The notes below the pieces were generated by a model. The model did no database searches, was not told the origin of the DNA, and saw only the letters and a list, made by a program, of their open reading frames with translations. 64,000 bases of DNA from Gibbula magus (taxonomy: Eukaryota > Mollusca > Gastropoda > Trochida > Trochidae): contig OW388299.1 of assembly GCA_936450465.1 (NCBI GenBank), forward strand, positions 44,031,548 to 44,095,547, written 5' to 3'. Both the position numbers and the translations under genes were made by a program. Shown here piece by piece: positions 15,301 to 29,348 of the stretch; the first letter of the stretch is position 1; each line of letters starts with the position of its first letter.

Positions 15301-18300
15301 TACTGGTGCTTTACTCCTTCTGCCACGTTACTCCTACTGCCACTTACTCCCACTGCCACTTTACTCCTGCCACTTTACTCCTACTGCCACTTTACTCCTA
15401 CTGCAACTTTACGCCTACAGCCACTTTACTCCTTTTGCCTCTTTAATCTTTAATCACTTTAATCTTTTTTCCACTTTACTGAATGCTATTGCCACTTTAC
15501 TGTCACTTCCACTTTACTTGTTCTACCACTTTAATCGTTTTTCCACTTTACTCCTACTAAGTGACTTCTACTCCCACTCTCAATTTATTATCCCCCGCCG
15601 CGCGTTTAGCGCGAAGCGGGGGATATAGTATTCGGCTGCGTCCGTCCGTACGTCCGTCCGTCCGTCCGTCCGTACGTCCGTACGAAATGGAATAACTCAA
15701 ATACTATTCACTGGATTCTTTTCATATTTTGCATATGGGTTTATCATGGGAAGAGTAATGTTCATACAGAGGTTTGTGACCTTGACCTTCATTTCAAGGT
15801 CACAACGAGACTTTGCCATTTTATCCTTGTCAGCAGGATATCTCAAGAACCATTCGCTGGATTTTCTTCATATTTTACACATAGCTTCTCCAAGGAAAGA
15901 CGACGGGCTGATTAGATTTTGGTGACCTTGACATTATTTTCAAGGTCACAACGGAACTTTGAATTTTTCGACATGTTAATGTACATGTAAAGCTTGTCAG
16001 CGGGATATCTCATGAACCATTCACAGGAATTCCATCATTTCTTACACAAAGCACTTCCTTCAGAAAACGACGGGCTGATTAGATTTTGGTGACCTTGACA
16101 TTATTCTCAAGGTCATAGTGGAACTTTGAATTTTTTGACATGCTAATGTACATGTAATTCTTGTCAGCGGGATATCTCAAGAACCATTCACAGGAATTCC
16201 ATCATATCTTACACAAATCACCTCCTAGGGAAGACAAAGGGCTGATTAGATTTTGGTGACCTTGACATTATTCTCAAGGTCACAGTGGAGCTTTGACTTT
16301 TCCTACATGTTTGACAGTCGATTTTGCTGATTTTGACATTATTTTTCAATTTTGAAGTATTAATTTGCGGCGGGGGATCATGTCACCTTAGTGACAACCA
16401 CTTGTTTTGTTTAGTATGCAGATTCGCGGGTTCTCGACTCCCACAAGTTCAATGCAACTCTCGACTGCAGGTATACGTTGGAAGGCGGATGGAGCTGGCA
16501 TCTCAATGCACGGAGATTTTCATTACAAGTTCAAGAAAGGCTGGTAGGCATTGGATATTTATTTATTTTATATTTAAACGATTAAATATTTGAAAATTAA
16601 AAAATTTTATGGAAGGGAAATTTTTCCAGAATAGGCATAGACTTTGACAATCAATCATGATAAAGATGTAATCCTAGATTAAACAATGTAAAAATTTGTT
16701 TATCTAAATAACAATGCAGGATTATAAATATAGCTTTAAGTCTTTTTTAAAAATTATTATTTCAATAAAAAAATACAAATTAAATGTTAGATTTGAGTTA
16801 AAATATTCTTTTGAATAAAATGAATTTATTCATGTGCCCTGATATATGTGCCCTGTTCGCAGAACAAGAGAAAATTAGCAAACGGACAATTATTCACTTG
16901 TCATGCAAGATAGCAACGTAATTATGTCACAATTAAAGCCATGACGTCACAGCTGTACAGCCAGCAATTCTTGCATGCTGCTTCGCCTTCCAAATTGGAT
17001 ACTGTAAATTTGGTCTTAGAAACATAGATTGAACACATTTGTCTATTCTATATGTTTTACTGACGCAACTTCAAAAAGGTATACTTGAAATCGAAATCTT
17101 TCGAATTTAGCTAAAATAGGACAGCTATATATAAGCAATTCATGAATGGGCGTTAAGCATTTCTGTCAACCAATCAAAATGCAAATTATATTCATAAATA
17201 ATGTAATTCCCATAACAATTATGAAAACTTTAATACCCGGCCTGCTTGGGCAAGAAAATATCTTTATCATATTAGGCTAAATAAAAAAACTTAAATTTTT
17301 CTTGGGCATCGTCGCATGACATTTATTTGTGCGCATGACAGATTTCTATTGTCATTTAGAAAATAAATTAAGAATTTGCCACATCAGTTTGCTAAACCCC
17401 AAAATAAATTTTTCCTCCAAATATATGGGTCTTCAGGAACATCCAAAAGAAAAGTTCCATCTTTGAATTCAAGAAGCACACCAAATTTAAAAAAAAAATG
17501 TTTGATTAAAATTTTGCAGGATTAAAATATCAGATGGCGGCAGTTTTGATGCGTCTCTCAGTGGAGTCAACTTCGGGATAAACGTGAAAATAAGTAAGTA
17601 TTCAGTATTTATGGTCAGCTGTTTTTAGCTCGTCATGGGCCCTTTTCATAAAACCATTTTAGTAAAGATTAATTCAAGCGACATCCATTGTATTTCATAA
17701 TATTTCATTTTAATAATTATATATTTAATTAATTTCGGCCCAAACACAAATGTGCTGATGCTAATTTCCATTGGAAATTGAGCAAAATCATTATACATGT
17801 GCAGAAACCGAAACTACACATCCCATTTACACACGATGTAGTTAAATGACATATTAAACATTAAAAAAAAATATTTGTCTTTTTGCCGGTTGTAAAAAAA
17901 GGTCAAGAAAATAAGGTCAAGAAGGCACTCCCCATTTTTGTGGGAACACCTCGATCGAGTTATGACGTCACATGCATTATGGGTAGTGCAGATTCCTCTC
18001 CAATAAGTCATACATAGAGAATACTACACTCGATCTCATTAGATACGAATTATACGAAACGAGTGTCCTTCCGACGGTATCTGACCGAGCGAAAGCGAGG
18101 TCAGATACCATAGGAAGGTCACGAGTTTCGTATAATTCGTTTTTAATGAGACCGAGTGTGGTATTTTAATTATTATACACGTGTATTATACGCGTGTATT
18201 ATACGCATTTTATTTTATTACCTGTGATAAGGGAAACTATTCTCCGTAACCAAAACCGGTTTCAATAAACGAGTGCATAATAATTGACGTCAACTACGCT

Positions 18301-21300
18301 AGAGCTGACCTGAACGCTTATTTGCACCTCCTATTGCGTATAACTACGGTGAAATAATGTAATTCATGAGATACAGTTGAATAATTCAAAAGTGGACTGT
18401 AAAAATGAACAAAAAGGTTTATGCAAATGAACTGTATTTGTTATGTTATGTTGTGCAAGGTATTATTTTTATTGCAAACATTGACATTAATTTTATAGTA
18501 AACTCGTTTGCCTCGCCTCGCCTCGACTCACAGTCTGTCCGCTCGGTGTCGAGGCTGTTGGCCTAGTTACTAGCGACAGCTGACGTTGGTTTTTTTGTGA
18601 CGGAATGTCATTAGATATTACCATTTCCGGTTTTATATACAATCTACTGAAAGAATGAAGCAACAGTGCCAAGATTTTAAGTTTGGATGAACAGCAACAA
18701 CCGACGCATTATGACTATACAATCGTGGCCTACGGTACTGTAGAGAGAGAAGGACTCGCTATCGGCATGATGTCAACATCGAAGGGCAAGGTCATTGCAG
18801 AGTGAATTTGTTTGACTTTGACTAGTATCATTGCAAGTACCATTGCAAGCTGTTCATTCCGTCCTTGGTGATGATTAGGCTAAATGATGTTTGCATTTGA
18901 AATTCGCCGCATTGGAAACCTTTTGACACCGACAATGAATGTGAGATGTGTCCGGATTTCCATACAACCCATGAACTGTAAGTAAATACGGTGCGTTTGC
19001 CGATAGTTACAGCTATTCGCGATATCAATGATGCATACTGGACAAATGTGCAACTTTCTAAAAGCATTGACAAACTATGTTGACGCATATATCTAGCGTA
19101 TAAAGTAATGAAAATGAAATGTTACGTGTTTGTTTTTAATTCAAAAGTAGTTCCGTATCAACTTAACCCTAACTGAGAGGTCATTGGTTATCAAATCAGA
19201 TCGTTGGAATGCGGGTCACGTTGTTACGACACAGGTCAAAGTGATACGACGTGTGACGTACAAGATTAGTATGTCATTAGTTGTACGTTCACAACGTGTG
19301 TAATAAATACAAATTATGAATTAAATATTAAATTTTGATACATAGGTATGTGTTTATATCTAAATTACCGGTAAAGTCATATATTTTTAACAGAAAATGA
19401 AATTGAGGCGAATTTTGATACTGTGTGTCAACACTAAAGTCGTGTTCGATGCGTTTGAATAGAAAGGTCTGACACGCTTGCATCCACTCGACCCTAGTGA
19501 TGTTAAATCAAACACAGGCTCTAGTATAAGGGACATGTACAACTGTCCTTTAATTCCTCAGTTTATTATCCCACCGGTATGTAATACCGTGGGATATAGT
19601 CAACGCCCCGTCCGGCTGTCCGTCCGTCCGTCCGTCCGAAAACATTTCGTATCCGGAGCAGAACTCGAAAACCATTTATCTTTCTGAAACTTCACATATG
19701 TATTACACATTTACTGAAGTGGTGCCTTTTGATATTTTCCGATTAAAAAAAATAATTTTTTTTTCCTTTCCATAGAAACTTGTTGAATTTGGACTTTGTC
19801 AGAGACAGGTTCGTTTCCGGAGCACAGCTCCAAAACCGTTCATCATATCTTCCTGAAACTTTGCATGTGTATTACCCACTAACTGAAGTGGTGCCTTTTG
19901 ATATTTTCAGATTTCTTAATTTTTTATTTTTTTTCGTTTCCATAGAAACTTGTTGAATTTGGACTTTGTTCAGAGACAGGTTCGTTTCCGGAGCACAGCT
20001 CCAAAACCGTTCATCATATCTTCCTGAAACTTTGCATGTGTATTACCCACTAACTGAAGTGGTGCCTTTTGATATATTCAGATTTTTACTCATAGAAACA
20101 TGAGAGGGATGTTGGTTTTTGTTGATTTTGACGGCTTCTGGAATTATTCTAAGTCTTGTAACCGGGATCCGTATTGAGGTACCTACGAATCGCTTATAGC
20201 CCGCCCGGATAATTCCGTCGCTCGCATGTTAAGGGTTAACATACTTGAAACTCAGCATCTGTAATACCCACTAACTGAAGTATTGTAGTAGATATAAGTA
20301 TCTGTCAAAGATGTGTTTTACAAATTTTGTGGAACCGGTGGGATATGTCATCTTCTGATGACTCTTGTTTCTATAGGTGACGCATCTGGAAAGCCAAAGC
20401 TGATTGGCAGTAGCTGCACTTCTGGTATTGGGAAAGTCAAGATACATTTCCATGGTGGCGCCTCCTGGCTCTATAATCTCTTTTCGGGCGTTTTTGAGAG
20501 CAAAGTAAAAAAACTTCTTTCAAGCAAGGTAATTATTTCATATTTATGTCTAATGAAGATTATTTGTACCAGGGTATGTTCTGTTTTGCTGACCAAGAAC
20601 TTTTATTTTGGATGTTTTGGTTATTTAAAGTTTACAAATGACCAATCAGAATAAAGAACACACTGAAGTCATGTAAAAATAATTAGTCTTGCTTTTAATT
20701 ATCAGTTTTGGATAATATGATAATATTTCTTTTCTTTTAAATCATAGATGTGTGACCTTGTAAAGGACGCGATCAACAAAAACGCTAACGAGCAGCTAGC
20801 CAAATTACCAAGTAAGTTGAATATTATTATATCCCCGCTCAAGGGTGAGGACACCAAAACTTTTTTACCTTTGTCTTACAGTCTGATTAAAATCGACGTT
20901 TTTCCGTGGAATAAAAATTGCAAAATAGTGCATCTACCGGGATACGAACTCATATCAGTCGTAGGTTCCACGCCAAACCGTCTGATAACAGCACATAGAC
21001 TCGCGTGTTCGAACGCAATTCAGGTAGCCAATCAAAAGATGCCCAACAAATGCTTTCGGTGTGAGAAGCTAGGGGCAGATAACTCCAAACAGCTATCCTT
21101 TTGTCTGTTCCGAATGCTTTCAAAACAGCGACCGTTTAAATACTATGATGTAATTGGTCAGCTATTTGACTGGGCTTTGGCTGCGCTAAACTGGTTCGGA
21201 ACACACACCTATACGGGATGTTCTCAGACCTTGTGGCGAGGAATCTACAGAACCTGTTCGTATCCCGGTAGATATATTATTTTTCAAATTTTATTCCTTG

Positions 21301-24300
21301 GAACAAGGTCGATTCTAATCAGACTGCTTGGTCTTATCACCGTGTTGTGTCCCTGGGCAAGACACTTCATCTACACTGCACTCAGTTCAGCTGTATAAAT
21401 GGGTACCTAAACACTGGATGAACGAGGCTATACTGTCGCCGCTCGCAGTGAGCACTTTAATATTAGCGACACAAAAAGTTAGGATAATACTGCACTTAAT
21501 GTACTGCCATTTATCAGCCATAACGCTAAATATTATGGCTTAAATTATCATGATTATGACCATTAACCATTTACCTGTTTATATATTCGTTTGACAGTGG
21601 ACGTGACAGTAGCCAAAAAATTCGAGCTGGACTATAGTCTGACCAACATACCAGTATCACAGGTCAAGTATATGGAGACATTTCATAGGGTGAGTAAAAT
21701 GCAGCGTGATACTCGCTGATAGGTGTTCAACATTAAAATAACTCTGAAAAATAATGAATATATGATTTTTACGAGAATATGGACGAAGAATTGGAAAAGA
21801 CTCATAAATTATTGTCATTTAATCATTTAACATATCATATATTGAGATTACGATACAAAAATTTGCAGTATTGGAGATTGTAATAAATGTAATTTGTTCT
21901 CTATCTATGGTAAACAACATGTATTGCTGATGCCACTTTACATCTATCAGAGGGGTACTGAATGTGTAAATAGTTCATCAATGCTGGCAGTTGGTACCTA
22001 ACTCTGAGGGTGTGGGTTCAAATCCTGCAAGGCATTTGTCGCAAAAAAGTATAAGAATTTGTACTATTGCAGACAGTGTTATCCCAAATATAGTACATCC
22101 TCGGTTACCCAGGGTTTTATATATGCTCCGTTTCTCTCCACTATATCACCCATGGGAAATTTCATCAGAGAAATATGTACTCAAATTACCCGCCCTTGGC
22201 CGGCGTTAGCCAATCAAACCTCTACGCAGCTTGGACCTGCGAGCCAATTACAATTCATATCACTTCGTTGCAAAGCATGCGAGGTCATTTAGCCATCCAT
22301 CACCGGTTATCTCCCTTGACCATTTCCGTCTTATCGTATTGAGTATTTTCTTTGGTTACGCCGGCCAAGGGATGGTAATTTGAGTACATATTTCGCTGGC
22401 GGAGTTTCCCATGGGTAATATAGTGGAGAGTAACGGAGCATATATAAAACCCTGGGTAACCGAGGATGAATATAGTAATGTTACATGTCATTTCCTGCAG
22501 TAAAAAGTATGTAACAATGTTGGCCTTCTTCTGTGACATCACATTCTAATATTTATGATGTCACAGACACTAAATTATCGGTTCTTGTGCAAGACCAATG
22601 CTTAGCACAATTGTGCATATGATATTCATCACACTGGTTATTTTTGGGTAAATAGAGATTACAAAGCGATTGAGTGTTGAATATCGAAAATATTCCAATT
22701 CAATATTTTAAAATGTTGTGATTTATTTATGAGCAAAATGAATAAATCACAACATTTAAAGATATTGATTTGGAATATTTTCTATATTCAACACTCATGT
22801 GTTTTGTGATCTATTTATTACATACGAAACTCAATATTCATTTGAGACAAACATCAAACTATGCACAATGTTTCCTCGTAATAATACTAATACTCCTAAA
22901 ACAGGTGTTGACAAAAACACGGCCGTTGTAAACGTAAGGGAGATAACTCTTCCAAGACTACATTGAAGCAAAATATTATTGTGATTTAATTCAGAAATAT
23001 TCAAAATCGGAACACTAATTCACTGATTTTAATTTTGCACATCTGTTTTTGCTATTATTGCTGTTTTTGCAAGGTTATTAATAGCAAAAAATATGTAAAG
23101 AAAAAATATATGATGAACTGAAAAATTGAAATGATGACAGGGTTCAATTGTACTCGATCAGCTAATGGCGAAAATATAGTATGGCGTTATGATGTCACTA
23201 TCGTAGATTAACTTGTTTTGGTTACACAACACTCGTAGAATAACTTTCAACTGGTGACACAACACTTTAAAAAAAAAAAAAAGTTTTCTCATAAAGATAT
23301 TCAGAACACGTATGTAATAATGAAATGAAATAACACATTATTTCTATTACAGGGGGAGGTGTACTGGAAGGGAGGTAATGAGTCTTGCCCCTTCACCCCA
23401 AACCCTCTGCCTACCACGACAGACACGTCACGCATGATGTACCTCTGGATATCGGAGTACATGGGCAACTCACTCGGCTACACTGCCCTTAAACATGGCT
23501 TCCTACAGTACAACCTCACCGCCAAGGATGTGAGTTATCAAATTGTTATACTCACGAATACATAGTAAATTTTTGAAATCCAAAATATACTGTTTTTAAT
23601 TTGGTACGTAATGTTAACGTATCGGCAAAGAATTTGAAGGAAAGCGGGGATATGAATATAAACAGTATCCTCTTGCTCATTGCTCTCTATACGGATACAG
23701 CTCATGTCATGTCATGTCATGTCATGTCATGTCATGTCATGTCATGTCATGTGTCAAATCAACAACCTGGATGTCATAGCCATTGCAAAAATGTTACAGC
23801 CAATGTTAAAGGACAGGTGTCATGCCCAATGGTAATTTTCTGGATTCATTAAAAGTGGATTTAAATTTGACAAATGGGGGGGGGGGGGATCAGCTACTGG
23901 TTTTATGACTCTCTAAATGCTGAGAGAGGTTTCAAATTTGGCATTTGATTTTCAGGATTCAGATTTTGTAAACATCTAGGTTGTCATACATTAACATGGT
24001 CACACATTTTAAAGGGGAGGTACACCCAGGGAGTCCATCAAATTAACATGCAACAATTTTCAATATGTTGGAACCCTTGAATCCTCTCCTGTACCCACCA
24101 CGTTTTTTATCATTGAGCGCTAAGAGAATTTTGAATATGGAATATTGTTTTCTGGATGGAGATTTTAAAATAGCTAGATTTTCTCTTTCAGCTACCAGCT
24201 GCCAACCGCTCCCTGCTTAACACGACCTGCAGTAATGTCAAGTGTATTGGAGCGCTCATACCACAGGTCAGATTTGAATTGTTATTTTTCATGAAAAATA

Positions 24301-27300
24301 TTTTTTGACACAAGGTATTTTATGAGTGCTTCTTCTGGTAGGAAATAGTGAGTGAGTTATTGTTTAACGCCACCTGGGCAATATTGCAGCCATTAGCTGC
24401 GATGGTAGGAAATAAACAGTTGGATATTTTATGTGCCCTCTTTTTTCTTCAATGTACAAAAATGTTGTGTTCTTTTATTTATTCAAAAGCAAATGTTTGA
24501 AATTGCACAGCGTGAACTACTTGAATATACCCTGAAACCAAAAGCTTTCCATAAAACAAATGATCTTTTCCGTAAAATTATCGTGTTTGATTGGTTGACG
24601 GCCGATGTATTTTTCCTTATGTGCCCTGTCAAGTCTCACAGTGAACATACTGTCAGACCCCGTTTATCTGCACACTTTGGTTACAGTTGACAATTGTATA
24701 GCAAGACGTGCAGTTAAACGAATCATAATTTGCATAGAAATGCAAAGAGAAGATTTGAAATACTACCGTGTGGAATGCCGGGTTTCCGGATATATGGGGT
24801 CCGGTTTAACGAGGTTTCAATGCATTTCATGTACCCCGCTGTCATAGTAACAGGTGTCTCACAATGGTCAGATGACATTACTTAATGATGCACGCAGTTA
24901 TGAACAGTTCGATCAGTTGTTTACATTATTTTCTAATTTTTCTCTTGTTTGCTAATTTGTTTTGAAACAATTTTCTCATTGCATTGCATTCATCCTCAAT
25001 ATATGAAAAATCCTGTGATTTGATTTCAGATCGGCCAGAAGTACCCACACAGCACGGTCAAGTTCCACATGTACGCGACTACAGTTCCAGTGGTCAGCAT
25101 CCTCCCCAGTGTGGTCACTATGAACTTCTCGGGGAACCTTGACCTGTACGCCCAGCTGCCCGGCGGTAAAACTCCCTACCTCCTCACCATCAACTGTGTA
25201 TGTATCTGTCTTCACGATCTTATTATATAGAGGATATTATATTATAATGTCATCAATTTAGATTTTCTATATTGGCTCAAGTCCGAGGTCTGTTGTATTG
25301 GTACGAGAGAAAGTCAAACCAATACTCAGCCAATACTCGGCAAATAAGGAATTACTTAATCAATGACAATTTTGTTAATTTACCTCATTTCATTCTTTTT
25401 TCACAACAATAAATATTTTGTTTACATTGAAATAATAATTATAAACAAGATTGGTAAACAGATAACAAGGGTTAAAACTGTGAACCAAATTCACGACTGC
25501 GCATGCTCAGACTCGTATTGGCCCTCTTTTTACCTGAATTGGCCCAGTTGTCGAATCATATGGATTAGGCCGTAAATGCTGTATGAGTACCATAACATTG
25601 ATAGTTAATTTATAATAATGTCTATGTCATACATTTATACGACACAAGTGTTTGAATATTATTATTTCCCAAGAGTGAGGGATATACCAATATTCGTACA
25701 CCATGACAGACATCTATTTATTAACATAGTCATCAAATTGAGGAAAATATGCTAAAATCTTCTTTCAACCATAGTCTGGCGACCTACCACACTACATTTA
25801 GGACGCAATGTCATAGACAAAGTATGACGTCATAGCATTGTTTATGATGTCACGTCACCATGAAAAAGTGATATTTTGCTCTAGGGCACTGCATGAAAAA
25901 TATGAACCCTTATATGAGTGCCCTCGTGGGTAAAATAATATACCTTGAATGACCATGACAGCGTTGGATAATGTTGTTAGCCTTTGGATTGAGAGGTTTG
26001 GGTTTGATTTTCACTAGGCGCTCGGAAACGGTCTTTGCTGTTCTACAAGTTACTAAGTCAGGTTATGTTGCATATATGTAACATCGCACACCTAACATAT
26101 TATAATTTGTATTAATTAATGAAATATCCCTATAAAGCAGAAGTAATGGACTGCTCCCTGCGCACGGCATTTTGGGTCTGGTCTGTCATGGCAGCCATTG
26201 TTTGTTTGTCTGAAGAAATAAAAACTCTTTGAATACAATTTCCAAAGTCAGTTAATGATTTGAAGACATCACAATATGCCATTCTTTTTAATTTACTTAT
26301 ATATCAGAATTATTTTTAAAATCCTGAAAAATGTCTTTTTGACAATTTTAGTGGACTGTTTATACCTTGAGTTGTACTTGTTCATATTTCAAAATCAAAA
26401 ACATTTCTGGAAAATATCATTTTGGAATATTTTTTTTAGAATTATTGTTATTTTATTTTTACAGGGTTTCATTGCTAACGTCACAGCATCTGTCCAAAAC
26501 CAGTTGATCAAGGGAAAGATAACGAACACCAAGTAAGTGGGAAAATAATTTATATATGATCCCTAAAAATAAAGTGTCGAATGAACAGGAATGTCCCCTC
26601 AATTTTGTTTCCACAAAAAATACCCCAATAGAATCCTCTCTTTAAACATTAATGTCATTCATAATCTATTTTCAGTCTCAAAGTCAAGGTTACAAATTCA
26701 ACTGTTGGATCAGTTCCCGTGAGTAAAAACAATTCTACTCATAACCTGTGTCATATAAATGATATGTGCACATCAGCGGAAGAATGTAAATACCATAAAT
26801 TCCTGAATAATTGCCTGCCTTGAATAATTGCTGGGTTAAATTTAGCAACTTTTTTTACAAATAATTCTGGCGTAAGCATATTTATGCAAAGTTTAACCTC
26901 ATGACATGCACTTCGTTTACAATATTAATAATTTAAAACATATGCAATAATATTTTTTTTATGATTTAAAAAATTTCATATATATTATACCTTCGATAAA
27001 AAATCATCATCTGCTTTCAAATCAAATCGGGCAATTATTCAAGGATTTACGGTATCTGAAACATAAGGCTGTCGATAGGCAGTTCTTGATTTCAGTGAGC
27101 TCATAGCCTTGGTTGTAACAACATTATTATGACATCATCTTAAAAATATGTTTTTTTTTCAAACAATAATCTGTTGATCTGAATTAATCTTTATTGCAAT
27201 ATTCTTTTGAAAACATTTCATTAAAAGCCATCATCTAAATCATGAATATTTTGAAAATATCCTTTTTAGTCATGCAATTTCTTAATTGGTTTTTATGAAA

Positions 27301-29314
27301 GCATTCATATTTGTTTCCATTGAGCTCTTCTTTTCTTAAGAGTTCAACTATAATTCAACTTTAAAAGTTTGTTCATTCACACGCAAGAAATAGTATGTTT
27401 TACAGATATTGATAATTCTTTTTTTTGCCTACCAATTTTCTTCCTCGAGAAGGTAATTTCTGTGATTTATTCTCCATCTGATGATCTTGTAGGTGCGGAC
27501 TCTGATGTTATGCTTTGTTTAATACTGAAGATCTCATATCGATTTACAGCACCATTACACCTTTTCTTTCTTTTAGTCCTTTGTCCTCCAGCTAATGATG
27601 AACGCGGCAATTGATGGGTTTGTTGTCCCCACGTTGAACGGTGAGACTATTTTTCTTTGAGATACACTGCCAGGCAAAGAAAGTACTCACTTCTGTTGAT
27701 TTTATCATATGAATGATTTTCAATTGCAAATATCTCAAGTTTTTGATGTCATAATCTAAAACTGAAAAGTACAGGTGTTTTGTCAACAGTCATAAAATAC
27801 TTCTACATGTTTTTTAAATTTAAAAAAAAATTAAGTTTTAAATTTAAAATTTCTTCAAAAATTATTTTTGATGATACACAGTTGTTCAATTACATATAAG
27901 ACATATTGTGTGAAAATTAATAAATGTGCCTGATTTTGTACACATTTACAACATTTTAAACATTGTAGGGATCATGTTGGTATAAATTTGAATTTTTAAC
28001 CCTGTCTTCATTAAACAAAGATATTTTAACTAAAATTTAACCACAGTCACCAATTATTTAATTCAAACTACTGCAGATAAGTATTATTGTATCGTGCCAT
28101 AGTCAAAGCATCTGATTTCTTTTAAATATTGAATTAATTGAAACCAACTGACATGAGTACTTTCTTTATGAGATTATAATATTGCCATCAATACAGAACC
28201 AATGCCAGTCTGCCAACCAAAATGTTTTTGACAACTTCTTTATTGTGAGTAGACATGACGTCTAAGAGCATGTGCTCGTTCTTTTGTCGGGTGACTTTCA
28301 TCTTCTGATGTCTCTTTCTATCAATTTCAGCTCAAGGACAGAAAGGCCTGGTTGTCCCTGTAACCAAAAACATCAAGTTCAGCAACACCAAACTGTCTCT
28401 CTTGAAGGTACGGTAGGTCATCTGATATAGCAGACTGATTTTTATCAACCCTTTTCCCATTAATATCATTTTCCAAAAATCGCCTATATGCATCATTTCT
28501 CTCCACAAGGTTTTTCAACTAAAGTTATAATTTTCTTTTCGATTGAACTCTTTATAATATGAAAATCGGCAACTGTCTCTCCTAAAGGTAGGTCATCCCA
28601 AATAGCAGACTGATTTTTATCAACCCTTTCCAATTAATAAAATTCTAAAAATTGCCTCTATCGCTGATACTAACAAGGTTTGTTAGTAAAGTTATCATTT
28701 TCCTACGATCGATCTCTTTTGACAACAATATGAAAATCGGCATCAATGCATCTCTGTAAATGAAAAGAAAATGTTATCTATAATTCATTTATCTCAAATC
28801 GTCAATGCCATATCATCAGGAAATATTGACCATAATTCATCAAATTCAAAGCATCGCTGGAACATCATCAGGAAATATTGACCATAATTCACCAAATTCA
28901 AACTATCACTGCCACATCATCAGAAAATATTTTCTTTAATTCACAAAATTCAAAGCATCACTGCCACATTATCAGGAAATGTTATCCATAATTCAATCAA
29001 AGTCCCATTATTCAAGATGCGAAGACAATATCTCATTCTGTAAGTGCTGCAAATATCCATAGTCTGATAGAAATTAAATGTTTAAGACGTTGTGTAAGAC
29101 ATTCAAACTTTAGATTGCAAATTACAGTAGTCACAACTCTTTGGTTACCCAAAAGATTAGCTCATCAAAGCCCCTTCTGCAGGTTTCTATTACCCACAGG
29201 TAAAAATCTTAAATGTCAACATTTACCAATTGGAACCATTTCTTTCAGGGATCTGTGTTCGTGGCCACTGACCTGGTTTACAGCCAGACAGATGAAGAGG
29301 TGACACGTGAAGGC

Positions 29315-29348
<34 letters not shown>

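Noticed and set aside
14078..15628. Several long overlapping + strand open frames rich in LYSYCYFTPTATLLLL
   Set aside because: They are translations of the 17-bp tandem repeat, open in all three frames with a 17-residue period; no start, splice or domain support.
16324..16593. 89-codon open frame
   Set aside because: It overlaps BPI exon b in a different frame; the exon frame has the family match and correct phases.
20812..21398. Open continuation of BPI exon e for about 190 codons
   Set aside because: A consensus donor follows codon 21; the continuation translates a fold-back element and has no BPI similarity.
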